A DNA stretch of 64,000 nucleotides from Caballeronia telluris (GTDB lineage Bacteria > Pseudomonadota > Gammaproteobacteria > Burkholderiales > Burkholderiaceae), in contig NZ_FCNZ02000005.1 of the NCBI RefSeq assembly GCF_001544495.1, positions 1-64,000 of the forward strand, read 5' to 3'. The notes below the pieces were generated by a model. That model saw only the letters and a list, made by a program, of their open reading frames with translations, was not told the DNA's origin and ran no database searches. Numbering within the stretch: the stretch's first letter is position 1; each line of letters begins with the position of its first letter. Below are positions 47,494-55,453 of this stretch, piece after piece. The position numbers were made by a program, and so were the translations under genes.

Positions 47494-47964
47494 TCATCCT
47501 GCGATGCGTTTGAAACTGACGTAGTAATCGTCGGTGTAATAGCAGTCGGTGGTCTGCTTGCGCGGTCCGCCACATACGATGCGACGCTGCCCGCGATCCG
47601 TCGAGCCAGGCGTGCGCACCGTATAGGCATGGTAGTAGCCGCGCGGATGCTCCGGCAGCAATGCCGCGCTGTTGCGGAACAAGACACCGTCCTCGCCAAA
47701 AGGGAAAGGGCCGCCCGCTTTGATCAGACGCAGTGTGTCGGCTGCTTCCGCCGGCAACTGCGCCTTGGTGACGGAGGCCGGCGCGCTGCGCTCCTGCGCG
47801 CCTGATGCGGCAGGTGTGCCGCTCGCGGACTGTCCAGGCTGAACCGGCGCCTGACTCGCGGATGCGCCTGATTCCTGAGCCGTGTTTTGCTTCGTGTCCT
47901 TGCCGCATCCGCCAAGGATCGCGCTCAAGGCGAGAATGCAGGAGAACGCCCATGCTCGCTTCAT
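47494..47964 (-). CDS. Barnase/RNase T1-fold lipoprotein lacking catalytic residues
   Basis: The 156-residue protein has a lipobox (ILGGC, Cys near residue 20), a long Ala/Ser/Gln-rich linker and a C-terminal domain (about 70-156) of the microbial guanyl-RNase family: LRLIKAGGPFPFGEDGVLF, GYYHAYTVRTPG, RGQRRIVCGG and CYYTDDYYVSF. Compared with RNase Sa, the general base Glu of YYHEYTV is Ala, and the general acid His of GDHYATF is Tyr, while the RRI arginine is kept. The domain is thus probably not an active RNase and may bind RNA, nucleotides or a barstar-like partner at the envelope. No barstar gene is adjacent. Confidence 0.75.
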   Translation of the reverse strand: MKRAWAFSCILALSAILGGCGKDTKQNTAQESGASASQAPVQPGQSASGTPAASGAQERSAPASVTKAQLPAEAADTLRLIKAGGPFPFGEDGVLFRNSAALLPEHPRGYYHAYTVRTPGSTDRGQRRIVCGGPRKQTTDCYYTDDYYVSFKRIAG

Positions 47965-48028
47965 GAATCGTTTGTCTCCGGGTTGACCAGCATTCGACGA
48001 CCACCAACGATTCGGCGCGATCATAGGC

Positions 48029-48385
48029 AGCCAGCGCGATGGCGTGCACGCGGCACGCTACCAGGGCTTTTGCGCGACATTGCACGACGCAGGGATCACG
48101 CACGACGGCGTTACTGACGGGGCATCGCCTGACCCGACCGCGATTTTCCCGACCAACGATCTCCGCGCGCTCGGCGCGATGCATGCCGCGGCGGACCTTG
48201 TCCCCAACATACCGCGCGACCTCTCGGTTATCGGCATCACGGATATTCAACTGGCACGCGAGTCGCGGCCCGCGCTCTCCACGGTGGCGGTGCCCACGGA
48301 AGTCGCCGCAACGATGGCGATCAAGCTGCTGCACGCATTGATCGACGGCTCGGCTGTGGGCGCGGTGCGCAAGCGCTATCCGTGA
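48029..48385 (+). pseudogene. LacI-family regulator, C-terminal remnant
   Basis: The frame reads YQGFCATLHDAGI, then PTAIFPTNDLRALGAMHAA, IPRDLSVIGITDIQLAR and STVAVPTEVAATMAIKLLHA, which is the last third of a LacI/GalR effector domain (P-T-A-hydrophobic-F-x-x-N-D and the IPxDLSVIGxD motif). The helix-turn-helix and the first two thirds are missing, and there is no start signal. Confidence 0.65.
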
Positions 48386-48408
48386 AGCGCTTCAATACAC
48401 GTCTAGCC

Positions 48409-48567
48409 TCAAGGCCGACGATGCACCCAGTCCTTCATTGGATGCGTGTCGAGCCACCGAAGCTGTCGGTTTCGGCGATGCTCCTGTCTGTAGTGTTCCA
48501 TTACGAGGATTCCTGCAAGCGCAAGAACGACCAGCCCTAAGAGCACGACGGTCATCGACTCGGTCAT
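48409..48567 (-). CDS. Small single-span membrane protein
   Basis: ATG 48567 has a near-ideal AGGAG six bases upstream. The 52-residue product has one membrane helix (about 5-24: MTVVLLGLVVLALAGILVM) and a basic, aromatic cytoplasmic tail (RQLRWLDTHPMKDWVHRRP). The strong ribosome binding site makes a real gene likely. Function unknown. Confidence 0.65.
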   Translation of the reverse strand: MTESMTVVLLGLVVLALAGILVMEHYRQEHRRNRQLRWLDTHPMKDWVHRRP

Positions 48568-48639
48568 GACAGACTCCTCAGGTTCACGAAGTGATTCGAT
48601 TGTACTGCTAGCGGTGCCACACGATGACAACGCGCACAC

Positions 48640-49134
48640 TCAATCGCCAGCGGGGCCGACGAAACAGCGAAGAAGCGGACCAAGCTTCATCGCATCAGTC
48701 GGCTTTGCGCAAAATGCGTCGAAGCCGGACTCCTTTGCGCGCGCCAGATCGGCCTCCGAAGCCAGTGCCGAATGCGCGATCAGCACGGTCTCCGACGTGC
48801 TCTCTGTCGCTCGAAGTCTCGCTGCCACCTCTAGCCCGGACATGTCCGGCATACAGATATCGAGTAACACCGCCTGCGGCTGCCAGCGCGCGGCGGCATC
48901 AACAGCCGCGTCCCCGCGGTAGGCGACTTGCGCATCGAAACCGTCGAGTGACAAAACCATGCTGATTGCGTCAGCGGTGTCGGCGTAGTCATCGACGACA
49001 AGGACGCGCGGAACGCGGCGCCCGCTTCGTTTGCGCGTAGTCCATATCGTGCATTTCAAGGGTATGCCGGACTTGTCGGCGGTCATATCGGCATCCCACG
49101 CGGTCTCGGAGTGATCGACGGCATTGAAGGTCAT
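48640..49134 (-). CDS. Stand-alone response regulator receiver protein
   Basis: The 164-residue protein has one receiver domain (about 42-160): acidic pocket VLVVDDYAD, phosphoacceptor Asp in AVLLDICMPDMSG, the conserved Ser/Thr region LIAHSA and Lys in FCAKPTD. There is no output domain, as in CheY-like regulators attached to hybrid kinases. No histidine kinase gene is adjacent. The first 40 residues are poorly conserved, and a start at 49086 is also possible. Confidence 0.85.
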   Translation of the reverse strand: MTFNAVDHSETAWDADMTADKSGIPLKCTIWTTRKRSGRRVPRVLVVDDYADTADAISMVLSLDGFDAQVAYRGDAAVDAAARWQPQAVLLDICMPDMSGLEVAARLRATESTSETVLIAHSALASEADLARAKESGFDAFCAKPTDAMKLGPLLRCFVGPAGD

Positions 49135-49308
49135 TCATCTGTCCAATGCCAGTATAGGCGCAGACGAATGCAGCGGCGTCGAAGAAAAAACGTTGGGACC
49201 GGCTGCTCAACCCATTTGATTGCGCCGCTCGCTTTCGGGCGCTTGGGCTTGGGTGTAGTCTGAGTTGCCGCGCGCCTACGCTGCGGTGACGATCCCGTCG
49301 TGAGGAAC

Positions 49309-49884
49309 ATGCGCTGCGGCGCGGCAGACTCGATGAAACCTTGGTCCATGATTGGCGTGCGCGATCTACTCGCTGCATTCGTCATCGGTTCGACGCTGCT
49401 CTTCCTGAGTTCTACCGCGACAGGCGAAGAAGAAGCGAGCGCGACGCAAATGCAAGGCAGGCGTATCGACTTCGCCAGCCTGCCGCTCGGCGATGCGATC
49501 AAGACGGTTCAAGGCAACGGAATGCGAAAGCTGGCTGTATTCGCCGACCCGTATTGCCCTTATTGCAGGACGCTTGAGCGAAGGCTAAGCGAGGTGCCCG
49601 ACGTCACGATTTATACGTTTCTATTCCCGATCCTCACAGCCGATTCGAAGCGAATGGCTGCTGCAATCTGGTGCGCATCCGACCGCTCAGCGACCTGGCA
49701 TGCCTGGATGCTCGATGGCCGAACTCCGCTCCGACGCGTGTGCGCCGGCGCGCCGCTTGAACGCAATCTCTCGCTGGCGAAAGGTTTAGGGGTAAGAATC
49801 ACGCCCACGATCATCTTTGCAAACGGCGAGCTGGTCACGGGTGCCATTCCACTCGACGACCTGAAGAGCTTGCTCGCGCCTTAG
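49309..49884 (+). CDS. Periplasmic thioredoxin-fold protein (DsbC/DsbG-like) with CPYC
   Basis: After an N-terminal membrane or signal segment (VRDLLAAFVIGSTLLFLSS) the protein of about 191 residues has the redox motif in VFADPYCPYCRTLER, and the cis-proline segment GVRITPTIIFANG. This is the catalytic domain of disulfide isomerases without the long DsbC dimerisation domain, so a monomeric oxidase or a helper is possible. The start is uncertain among 49300, 49309 and 49333; GAGGA before 49309 favours that one. Confidence 0.75.
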   Translation: MRCGAADSMKPWSMIGVRDLLAAFVIGSTLLFLSSTATGEEEASATQMQGRRIDFASLPLGDAIKTVQGNGMRKLAVFADPYCPYCRTLERRLSEVPDVTIYTFLFPILTADSKRMAAAIWCASDRSATWHAWMLDGRTPLRRVCAGAPLERNLSLAKGLGVRITPTIIFANGELVTGAIPLDDLKSLLAP

Positions 49885-49915
49885 CTATCTCTTTCGCAAA
49901 GCTATCCGGGATTGC

Positions 49916-50182
49916 TCACGAGATCGTGTATCGGTTCTGCGAGCCGCCGGTGTAAAGGTTCTGGGCAAGCCCAAGAATGCGATCGCGGTTGCGGTCGAAT
50001 GCAGCCAGCAGCGCGGGTTCGCCAGTGCCGATATCCGGGTTCAGTTTCTTGAGCATCGCATCGTCGACGAGAAAGGAAATCTCGCGCGCATTGTCATAGC
50101 CCCAGAAGCACACACAGTGTCGCGCTGGGTCGTAGCTGCGGCTCGGATTGGGGAAGCTGAGCGCCACGGACTTTTCTCTCAT
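49916..50182 (-). CDS. DUF1488-family protein
   Basis: The 88-residue protein has the family pattern LSFPNPSRSYD, HCVCFWGYDNAREISFLVD and LLAAFDRNRDRILGLAQNLY. Function is unknown; the family is widespread in Burkholderiales. ATG 50182 overlaps the stop of the upstream gene by four bases (ATGA), so the two are coupled. Confidence 0.8.
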   Translation of the reverse strand: MREKSVALSFPNPSRSYDPARHCVCFWGYDNAREISFLVDDAMLKKLNPDIGTGEPALLAAFDRNRDRILGLAQNLYTGGSQNRYTIS

Positions 50183-50364
50183 TGTGTCGACGTGACATAG
50201 CGCCACTTGCTCGCATTGACATCAATGCGCGCGTAATTGATGCGCCGTTGTTGAGCGCGGTCGGCGTCGGCGCGCTCCAGGGCCGAGGCACGCGACTTCT
50301 GCGCGAGGGCGTGTTCGCTTTGCTTGGCCGGGATGGATGCGTTCGTTTTAATGGGCGATGACAT
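50179..50364 (-). CDS. Small hydrophilic protein coupled to the DUF1488 gene
   Basis: The 61-residue protein is rich in Ala, Ser, Arg and Gln with no membrane segment and ends IDVNASKWRYVTSTQ. GGAA lies about six bases before ATG 50364, and its stop overlaps the DUF1488 start by four bases. The coupling is the main evidence that it is a real gene. Family not recognised. Confidence 0.6.
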   Translation of the reverse strand: MSSPIKTNASIPAKQSEHALAQKSRASALERADADRAQQRRINYARIDVNASKWRYVTSTQ

Positions 50365-50562
50365 GGCTATTCCAATGCAAGAGTGTGAAGTAGAGGGATT
50401 ACGATCCGGAAGATGCGTCCTCCAGGTGTAAGGCACGCAGGTCGCGCGTCACCGTTCACGCCGTGCCTTCGTGCCGGTGTCTGAACCAGTTCGGATAAGG
50501 CCTGAGCCTTCGAGAAAGGGGCCGTCGATGGAGAGAGATTGACCCGCTTTCGCGCGTAACTG

Positions 50563-50703
50563 CTATTTCTTCTTGGTGGGCGCGCTGGCTGCAGTGCTCT
50601 TGGAAGTCGTCGTCCAGGACACGGCTTCCGCGGGAGAAGCGACCTTTTTCGGCTGTTTGGGCTTCTTTACCTCTCGATTACTACGCGCTTGACCCTTTGC
50701 CAT
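50563..50703 (-). CDS. Small Lys-rich basic protein
   Basis: An ATG at 50703 (or 50706, directly before it) has GGAG four to eight bases upstream. The 46-residue product begins MAKGQARSNREVKKPKQPKK and ends in a Lys run (PTKKK). It has no hydrophobic segment and probably binds nucleic acid or is disordered. Short proteins starting in this way are, as I recall, common in Burkholderia and relatives. Confidence 0.6.
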   Translation of the reverse strand: MAKGQARSNREVKKPKQPKKVASPAEAVSWTTTSKSTAASAPTKKK

Positions 50704-50821
50704 CATGTTGCTCCGCTTCGACGGGCGCGAAGGCGCTCGTCACGACTCACAGTGTGGGCGCATTCGATGAGATTGTCGCGATCTATTTTCAAACGGACCA
50801 CATGCAGGAACGCCCCACTCC

Positions 50822-51205
50822 TTATGTCCCGGGCGGCGAAGTTTTTTTGCCACGTCGGCGTGGCTTCGGCTCGACGCCCACGCGCCAGTCGCGCGCAAGC
50901 ACGAGCGACGTCATCCTTTGCGCGATGTCTTCAAACGCCGGATCGGCTTGCGGCACGAAAAGCCATTTCCCAAGCACGGGATGCGGCCGCAAAGCAGGCA
51001 TGTCTTCGATGAGAGCCGCGTGGCGCTCTTGCGATGTGCAAACCAGCAAGCCATTCCAAGGCTCGTCCCGATCGGCTACGACCAGACACAACAGGCCGTC
51101 GATATATGCGGCGTCGCAGCCGAACATCCGTCTGCGAATGTAGGTTGCATCGCGCTCGAATGCTTCGAAGATCCAGACGAGGGAATTTCCTATGGTCGAT
51201 GGCAT
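50822..51205 (-). CDS. TfoX-N-terminal-like small protein
   Basis: The 127-residue protein has MFGCDAAYIDGLLCLVVAD, the WNGLLVCTSQERHAALIED block and HPVLGKWLFVPQADPAFED, a layout close to TfoX N-terminal-domain and YjbR-like proteins. Its tail is basic (PKPRRRGKKTSPPGT). It starts 10 bases after the M81 gene stop on the same strand, so it may be read from the same transcript, though its function looks unrelated. Confidence 0.6.
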   Translation of the reverse strand: MPSTIGNSLVWIFEAFERDATYIRRRMFGCDAAYIDGLLCLVVADRDEPWNGLLVCTSQERHAALIEDMPALRPHPVLGKWLFVPQADPAFEDIAQRMTSLVLARDWRVGVEPKPRRRGKKTSPPGT

Positions 51206-51215
51206 GGATTGGCCG

Positions 51216-52694
51216 CTACCACGAAGCATCCACATCGAGCGGATACACCGGCCGTTTCAATTTCCTGAACTCGAACAGCCCGAAATCGGAACTCGTGACA
51301 CCGCGGCTGTCGCATTCGACGAGACCCTGCGCGATCGGCACGAACACCGGCCGGCAATACATCCGCGACTTGAGGATCAGAAATCGCGCGCCGCGCGGAT
51401 CGATGCCGACGCTCTCGAATACGCCCAGATCCCACGGCTCGTGCGTGCGCTCGGTCACGAGGACGCGCGCCGAGCCGGTATCGAGCACCGCCGCGCGGCC
51501 CATATACGCGCGCTGTCCCGTGTAGGTCGGGCCGCTGATCACGTATTCGCCATCTGTCACCGCGCTCACGACGCCCGTCAGCGTGAGCGGCGGGCGCGGC
51601 TTCGCCGCGTTGCCTGCAAGCTTGTTGCCGACATCGAGCGTGACCGTCGCTCCGACGCCCGCCGCCGTGAGCGTCGCGACTGCTTGCGGATCGCACAACG
51701 GCCCGGTCACGATGCCGTCGAGACCCTGCTTCAGCGCTTCCTCGAAGACATCCATCGTGTCGCACGTTCCCCCCGACATGCAGTTGTCGCCGTGATCGAG
51801 CAGCAGCACCGGCTTGCCGCCGTCGCGGCCGAGCGCGGCGCCCTCGGCCACCGATTCGGCCAGCGGCGCGCTGCGATAGAAGAACTCGTCGCGCACATCC
51901 CAGATCTGCCGCGCGATGCGCTCGGCGGCCCGCGCCGCCGCCTCGCGATCGCCGTCGCCGACAACGACCACGCTGATGCACGGCGCCTCGATATCCGCGA
52001 GCGAAAAGCCCGACAGCACCGACACGGCGAGCATGCCTTCGCGTTCGGCGGCACGTGCCGCCTCGACCGCCCGTTTCATCGCGCCCGCCGCCGTCGTGCT
52101 GCGCAGCGTGTGCGTGAGAAGCGGCGGCTGCGCCCACGCGATAGCCGGCTGCGCGCGGCCATGCACGCGATCGAACATGAGCCGCGCGGCATGCGCGCCG
52201 GACTCGTACATGTCGACGTGCGGATAAGTCTTGAAGCTGACGATCACGTCCGCGTTGTCGATCATCTTCTGCGTGACGTTGGCGTGCAGGTCGAGCGAGA
52301 CGGCGATCGGCGCATCGGGCAGCATGGCGCGCACCCGTTCGAGCAGATCGCCCTCGCCGTCGTCCGAGTTCTCCGCGACCATCGCGCCGTGCAGATCGAG
52401 CATCACGGCATCGCAGCCGCGCGCGGCCTCGACGATGGCGTTGCAGATCGCGTCGTAGGCGGCGGCATGAACCGGCCCGCTCGGATTCGCCGATGCCGAC
52501 ACCGGCGTGACGATCTGCGCGCCCTCGCGCTCGGCTGCGTCGATGAACGCCGCCATCGCAGTCTGCATGCCCTTGTTCTCGCGATACGCGTCCTCGCCAT
52601 AAGCCGGTCCGTTGCGGCCGAACGCCGAAAGCGGCGTCGCGACCGGCGAGAACGTGTTGGTCTCGTGATTCATCCGCGCGATCAGGATTTTCAT
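51216..52694 (-). CDS. M81-family hydrolase (MlrC-like)
   Basis: The 492-residue protein opens with MNHETNTFSP, contains the metal-site segments MLDLHGAM and VSLDLHANVT, the DHGDNCMSGGTCDT loop, and the C-terminal FGLFEFRKLKRPVYPLD typical of this family. MlrC is the zinc peptidase that finishes microcystin breakdown, but most homologues lie in small amide or amino-acid catabolic operons and have no known substrate. The start overlaps the stop of the M20 gene by four bases. It is likely the last catabolic step for a compound imported by the Liv system. Confidence 0.85.
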   Translation of the reverse strand: MKILIARMNHETNTFSPVATPLSAFGRNGPAYGEDAYRENKGMQTAMAAFIDAAEREGAQIVTPVSASANPSGPVHAAAYDAICNAIVEAARGCDAVMLDLHGAMVAENSDDGEGDLLERVRAMLPDAPIAVSLDLHANVTQKMIDNADVIVSFKTYPHVDMYESGAHAARLMFDRVHGRAQPAIAWAQPPLLTHTLRSTTAAGAMKRAVEAARAAEREGMLAVSVLSGFSLADIEAPCISVVVVGDGDREAAARAAERIARQIWDVRDEFFYRSAPLAESVAEGAALGRDGGKPVLLLDHGDNCMSGGTCDTMDVFEEALKQGLDGIVTGPLCDPQAVATLTAAGVGATVTLDVGNKLAGNAAKPRPPLTLTGVVSAVTDGEYVISGPTYTGQRAYMGRAAVLDTGSARVLVTERTHEPWDLGVFESVGIDPRGARFLILKSRMYCRPVFVPIAQGLVECDSRGVTSSDFGLFEFRKLKRPVYPLDVDASW

Positions 52695-53950
52695 GCGGAC
52701 TCCGTTTGCGTCGAACCGGCGGCGCGCAGCATCGCATGCAGCAGCACGTTGCAGCCGGCTTCGAGATGATCGGCGCGCGCGTCCTCGATTTCGTTGTGGC
52801 TAATGCCGTCCTTGCACGGCACGAAGATCATCGCGGCGGGGGCGACGCGGGCGAGATACACGGCATCGTGACCGGCGCCGCTCACGGCGTCCATCGACGA
52901 GAGACCGAGTGCGCCGGCGCCTTCGCGCACCGACTCGACCAGCGCGGCATCGAACGGCTGCGGCGCAAAATACACGACCTCCTTCACGTCGACCGGCAGC
53001 GGCGCGTTCGCGCACGCGGCGCGCAATGCGGCGTCCATCGCCCGGAGCGAGGCGTCGTCGGCGGCGCGCAGGTCGACGGTCAGTGCGACGCGGCCCGGTA
53101 TCACGTTGCGCGAATTCGGATGCACATCGGCGCAGCCGACCGTCCCGCGACCGTGCGGCGCGTGATCGAGCGCAATGCGATTGACCGCGCGAATCAGGTC
53201 GGCGGCGACGAGCAGCGCATCGCGGCGCAGTTCCATCGGCGTGGGGCCGGCGTGCGCTTCCATGCCGTGGATCGTGAGGTCGTACCAGCGCTGGCCGAGC
53301 GCGCCCGTCACGACGCCGATGGTCTTGTCGTTGGCTTCGAGGACCGGCCCCTGTTCGATGTGCGCTTCGAAGTACGCACCGACCGCATGCGGTGCGAGCG
53401 CCGCGCCGTCGTAACCGATGGCGCACAGCGCGTCGCGCACCGAGACGCCTTCGCGGTCGCATTGCGCGAGCGCGTGGTCGAGTGTGAAAGCGCCTGCGAA
53501 CACGCCGGAGCCCATCATGACCGGCACGAAGCGCGATCCTTCCTCGTTGGTCCACACCGCGACTTCGAGCGGCGCGTCCGTCTGCACGTTCGCGTCGGCC
53601 AGCGTGCGCAGGACTTCGAGCCCGGCGAGCACGCCGTAGTTGCCATCGAACTTGCCGCCGGTCGGCTGCGTATCGATATGGCTGCCGGTGGTCACGGGCG
53701 GCAGGTCGTCGCGGCGTCCCGCACGGCGCGCGAAGATGTTGCCGATCGCATCGACGCGCACCGTGCAGCCCGTCTCCTTCGCCCACTCGACGAAGCGATC
53801 GCGCGCTTCGCGGTCGAGTTCGGTCAGCGCGAGACGGCACACGCCGCCTTTCGCGGTCGCGCCGATCTGCGCGAGGTCCATCAGGCTTTTCCAGAGGCGC
53901 GCTCCGTCGACGCGCAAGCCGGCCAGCGCCGGCAAATCGTGAACCTGCAT
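52691..53950 (-). CDS. M20-family amidohydrolase (N-carbamoyl-L-amino acid hydrolase / allantoate amidohydrolase type)
   Basis: The 419-residue enzyme has its di-metal ligands in place: TGSHIDTQP (His), GGKFDGNYGVLAG (Asp), WTNEEGSRF (Glu-Glu), HIEQGPVLE (His) and the late SGAGHDAVY (His). The dimerisation domain lies at about 220-330. Members remove a carbamoyl or ureido group, or hydrolyse a related amide. ATG 53950 has AAGGA six bases upstream. It lies 37 bases after livF and overlaps the M81 gene, so a two-step hydrolysis of an imported amide or ureido compound is likely. Confidence 0.85.
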   Translation of the reverse strand: MQVHDLPALAGLRVDGARLWKSLMDLAQIGATAKGGVCRLALTELDREARDRFVEWAKETGCTVRVDAIGNIFARRAGRRDDLPPVTTGSHIDTQPTGGKFDGNYGVLAGLEVLRTLADANVQTDAPLEVAVWTNEEGSRFVPVMMGSGVFAGAFTLDHALAQCDREGVSVRDALCAIGYDGAALAPHAVGAYFEAHIEQGPVLEANDKTIGVVTGALGQRWYDLTIHGMEAHAGPTPMELRRDALLVAADLIRAVNRIALDHAPHGRGTVGCADVHPNSRNVIPGRVALTVDLRAADDASLRAMDAALRAACANAPLPVDVKEVVYFAPQPFDAALVESVREGAGALGLSSMDAVSGAGHDAVYLARVAPAAMIFVPCKDGISHNEIEDARADHLEAGCNVLLHAMLRAAGSTQTESA

Positions 53951-53987
53951 CGCGTTTCCTTGCAAATGATGGATGATGGGACCGGCC

Positions 53988-54689
53988 TCAGACCACGCCG
54001 ACGCCGAGGTAGCGATCCTTGATGGTGTCGTCGGCGGCGAACGCGGCGTTGCTGCCCTCGTAGACGATCCTTCCCTGCTCGATGATCGTGTGCCGGTCTG
54101 CCAGCTGCGTGCACACTTCGAGATTCTGCTCGACGAGCAGGATCGCGACGCCCGCCTGCTTGATGAGCTTCAGTTGCGCGACGATCTCCTCGACGATCAC
54201 CGGCGCGAGTCCTTCGACCGGTTCGTCGAGCATCAGGAGGCGCGGATGGTTCATCAGCGCGCGGCCGATCGCGAGCATCTGCTGCTCGCCGCCCGACAAC
54301 TGTCCGCCGCCGTTCGCGCGACGTTCCTTGAGGCGCGGGAAGATCCGGTAGATATCGGCGAGCTGCCACGGCGAATCCTTGCGCGCACCGAGGCGCAGGT
54401 TCTCCTCGACGGTGAGCAGCCGGAATATGCCGCGATGCTCCGGCACGAAGCACACGCCGCGCGCGGCGATCTTGTGCGCCGCGAGTTTCGCCGTCGGCTC
54501 GCCCTTGAAGACGATTGTGCCGCGCGCGGCAGGCACGACGCCCGCGATGCTCTTGAGCGTCGTCGACTTGCCCGCGCCGTTGCGCCCGAGCAGCGTGACG
54601 GTCTCGCCGTCGCCCACCGTCAGCGAGACGCCCTGAAGAATGTGGCTCTTGCCATAGAACGCGTGAATGTCCCGCACGTCGAGCATCAT
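53988..54689 (-). CDS. livF: Branched-chain-type ABC transporter ATPase LivF
   Basis: The 233-residue ATPase has Walker A GRNGAGKST, Q-loop region CFVPEHRGIF, signature QLSGGEQQML and Walker B LLMLDEPVEGLAP, the order and length of LivF. It starts four bases inside the end of livG. It energises import with LivG through the LivHM channel. The substrate is set by the binding protein and is not necessarily a branched-chain amino acid. Confidence 0.9.
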   Translation of the reverse strand: MMLDVRDIHAFYGKSHILQGVSLTVGDGETVTLLGRNGAGKSTTLKSIAGVVPAARGTIVFKGEPTAKLAAHKIAARGVCFVPEHRGIFRLLTVEENLRLGARKDSPWQLADIYRIFPRLKERRANGGGQLSGGEQQMLAIGRALMNHPRLLMLDEPVEGLAPVIVEEIVAQLKLIKQAGVAILLVEQNLEVCTQLADRHTIIEQGRIVYEGSNAAFAADDTIKDRYLGVGVV

Positions 54690-55453
54690 GCGCGGCCTCC
54701 GGTGATCATGTTGCCGAGATAGGCACTGCGCACGCGCTCGTCGCCGCGAATGTCGTCGGGGCGGCCTTCGACCAGCACGCGTCCCTGCTGCATCACGGTG
54801 ATGGTGTCCGAAATGTCCATCACGATCCCCATGTTGTGTTCGATCAGCACCACGGTGTAGTCGTCGCGCAGGCCGCAGATCAGTTGCTTCATGTCGTCGA
54901 GGTCGTCGATGCCCATGCCGGATGTCGGCTCGTCGAGAAAGATCGCCTTCGGCTTGGCGGCGAGCGCCATGCCCACTTCCAGCCGCCGCTGTTGTCCGTG
55001 CGACAGCACGCCCGCGGACGACGCCGCGAAGCGCTGCAACGCGAGGCGTTCGAGGATCGCGTCGACCGTTTCCGCGTGTTCGAGCGCCCCGCGCGGCGGC
55101 TTCCACGCGTTGAGCGCGCGTTTCGAATCGACGCCTTGCGCCGCGAGCCGCAGGTTCTCGCGCACGCTGAGGTTCGCGAACAGGCTCGTCACCTGGAACG
55201 ACCGCGCGATGCCGCGCTTCACGCGGCGGTGATCGGGCTCGTGCGTGACATCGTGGCCGTCGAAGACGATGTTGCCCGCCGTGATCGGCACGGTGCCCGT
55301 CAGCACGTGAAAGAGCGTCGTCTTACCCGCGCCGTTCGGACCGATCACGGAGTGGACCGTGCGCGGCTTGATCCGTAGATCGACTTGCGCGAGCGCGGTG
55401 AACTTGCCGTAGCGCTTCACCACGCCCTTCGCCTGAAGAATTGCTTCGCTCAT
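54686..55453 (-). CDS. livG: Branched-chain-type ABC transporter ATPase LivG
   Basis: The 255-residue ATPase has Walker A GPNGAGKTT, RSFQVTSLFANLSVREN, signature LSHGQQRRLEVGMAL and Walker B AIFLDEPTSGMG, and the LivG-type longer helical insertion (about 100-130). Both ends overlap neighbours by four bases (ATGA), so livM, livG and livF are translationally coupled. Confidence 0.9.
   Translation of the reverse strand: MSEAILQAKGVVKRYGKFTALAQVDLRIKPRTVHSVIGPNGAGKTTLFHVLTGTVPITAGNIVFDGHDVTHEPDHRRVKRGIARSFQVTSLFANLSVRENLRLAAQGVDSKRALNAWKPPRGALEHAETVDAILERLALQRFAASSAGVLSHGQQRRLEVGMALAAKPKAIFLDEPTSGMGIDDLDDMKQLICGLRDDYTVVLIEHNMGIVMDISDTITVMQQGRVLVEGRPDDIRGDERVRSAYLGNMITGGRA

Noticed and set aside
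51192-52769. 525-residue open frame on the plus strand opposite the M81 gene
   Set aside because: It is a shadow frame. The M81 metal-site motifs and operon overlaps on the minus strand are clear.
53988-55106. Longer frame extending livF upstream into livG
   Set aside because: The extension is an out-of-frame reading of livG; LivF starts at 54689 with the usual four-base overlap.
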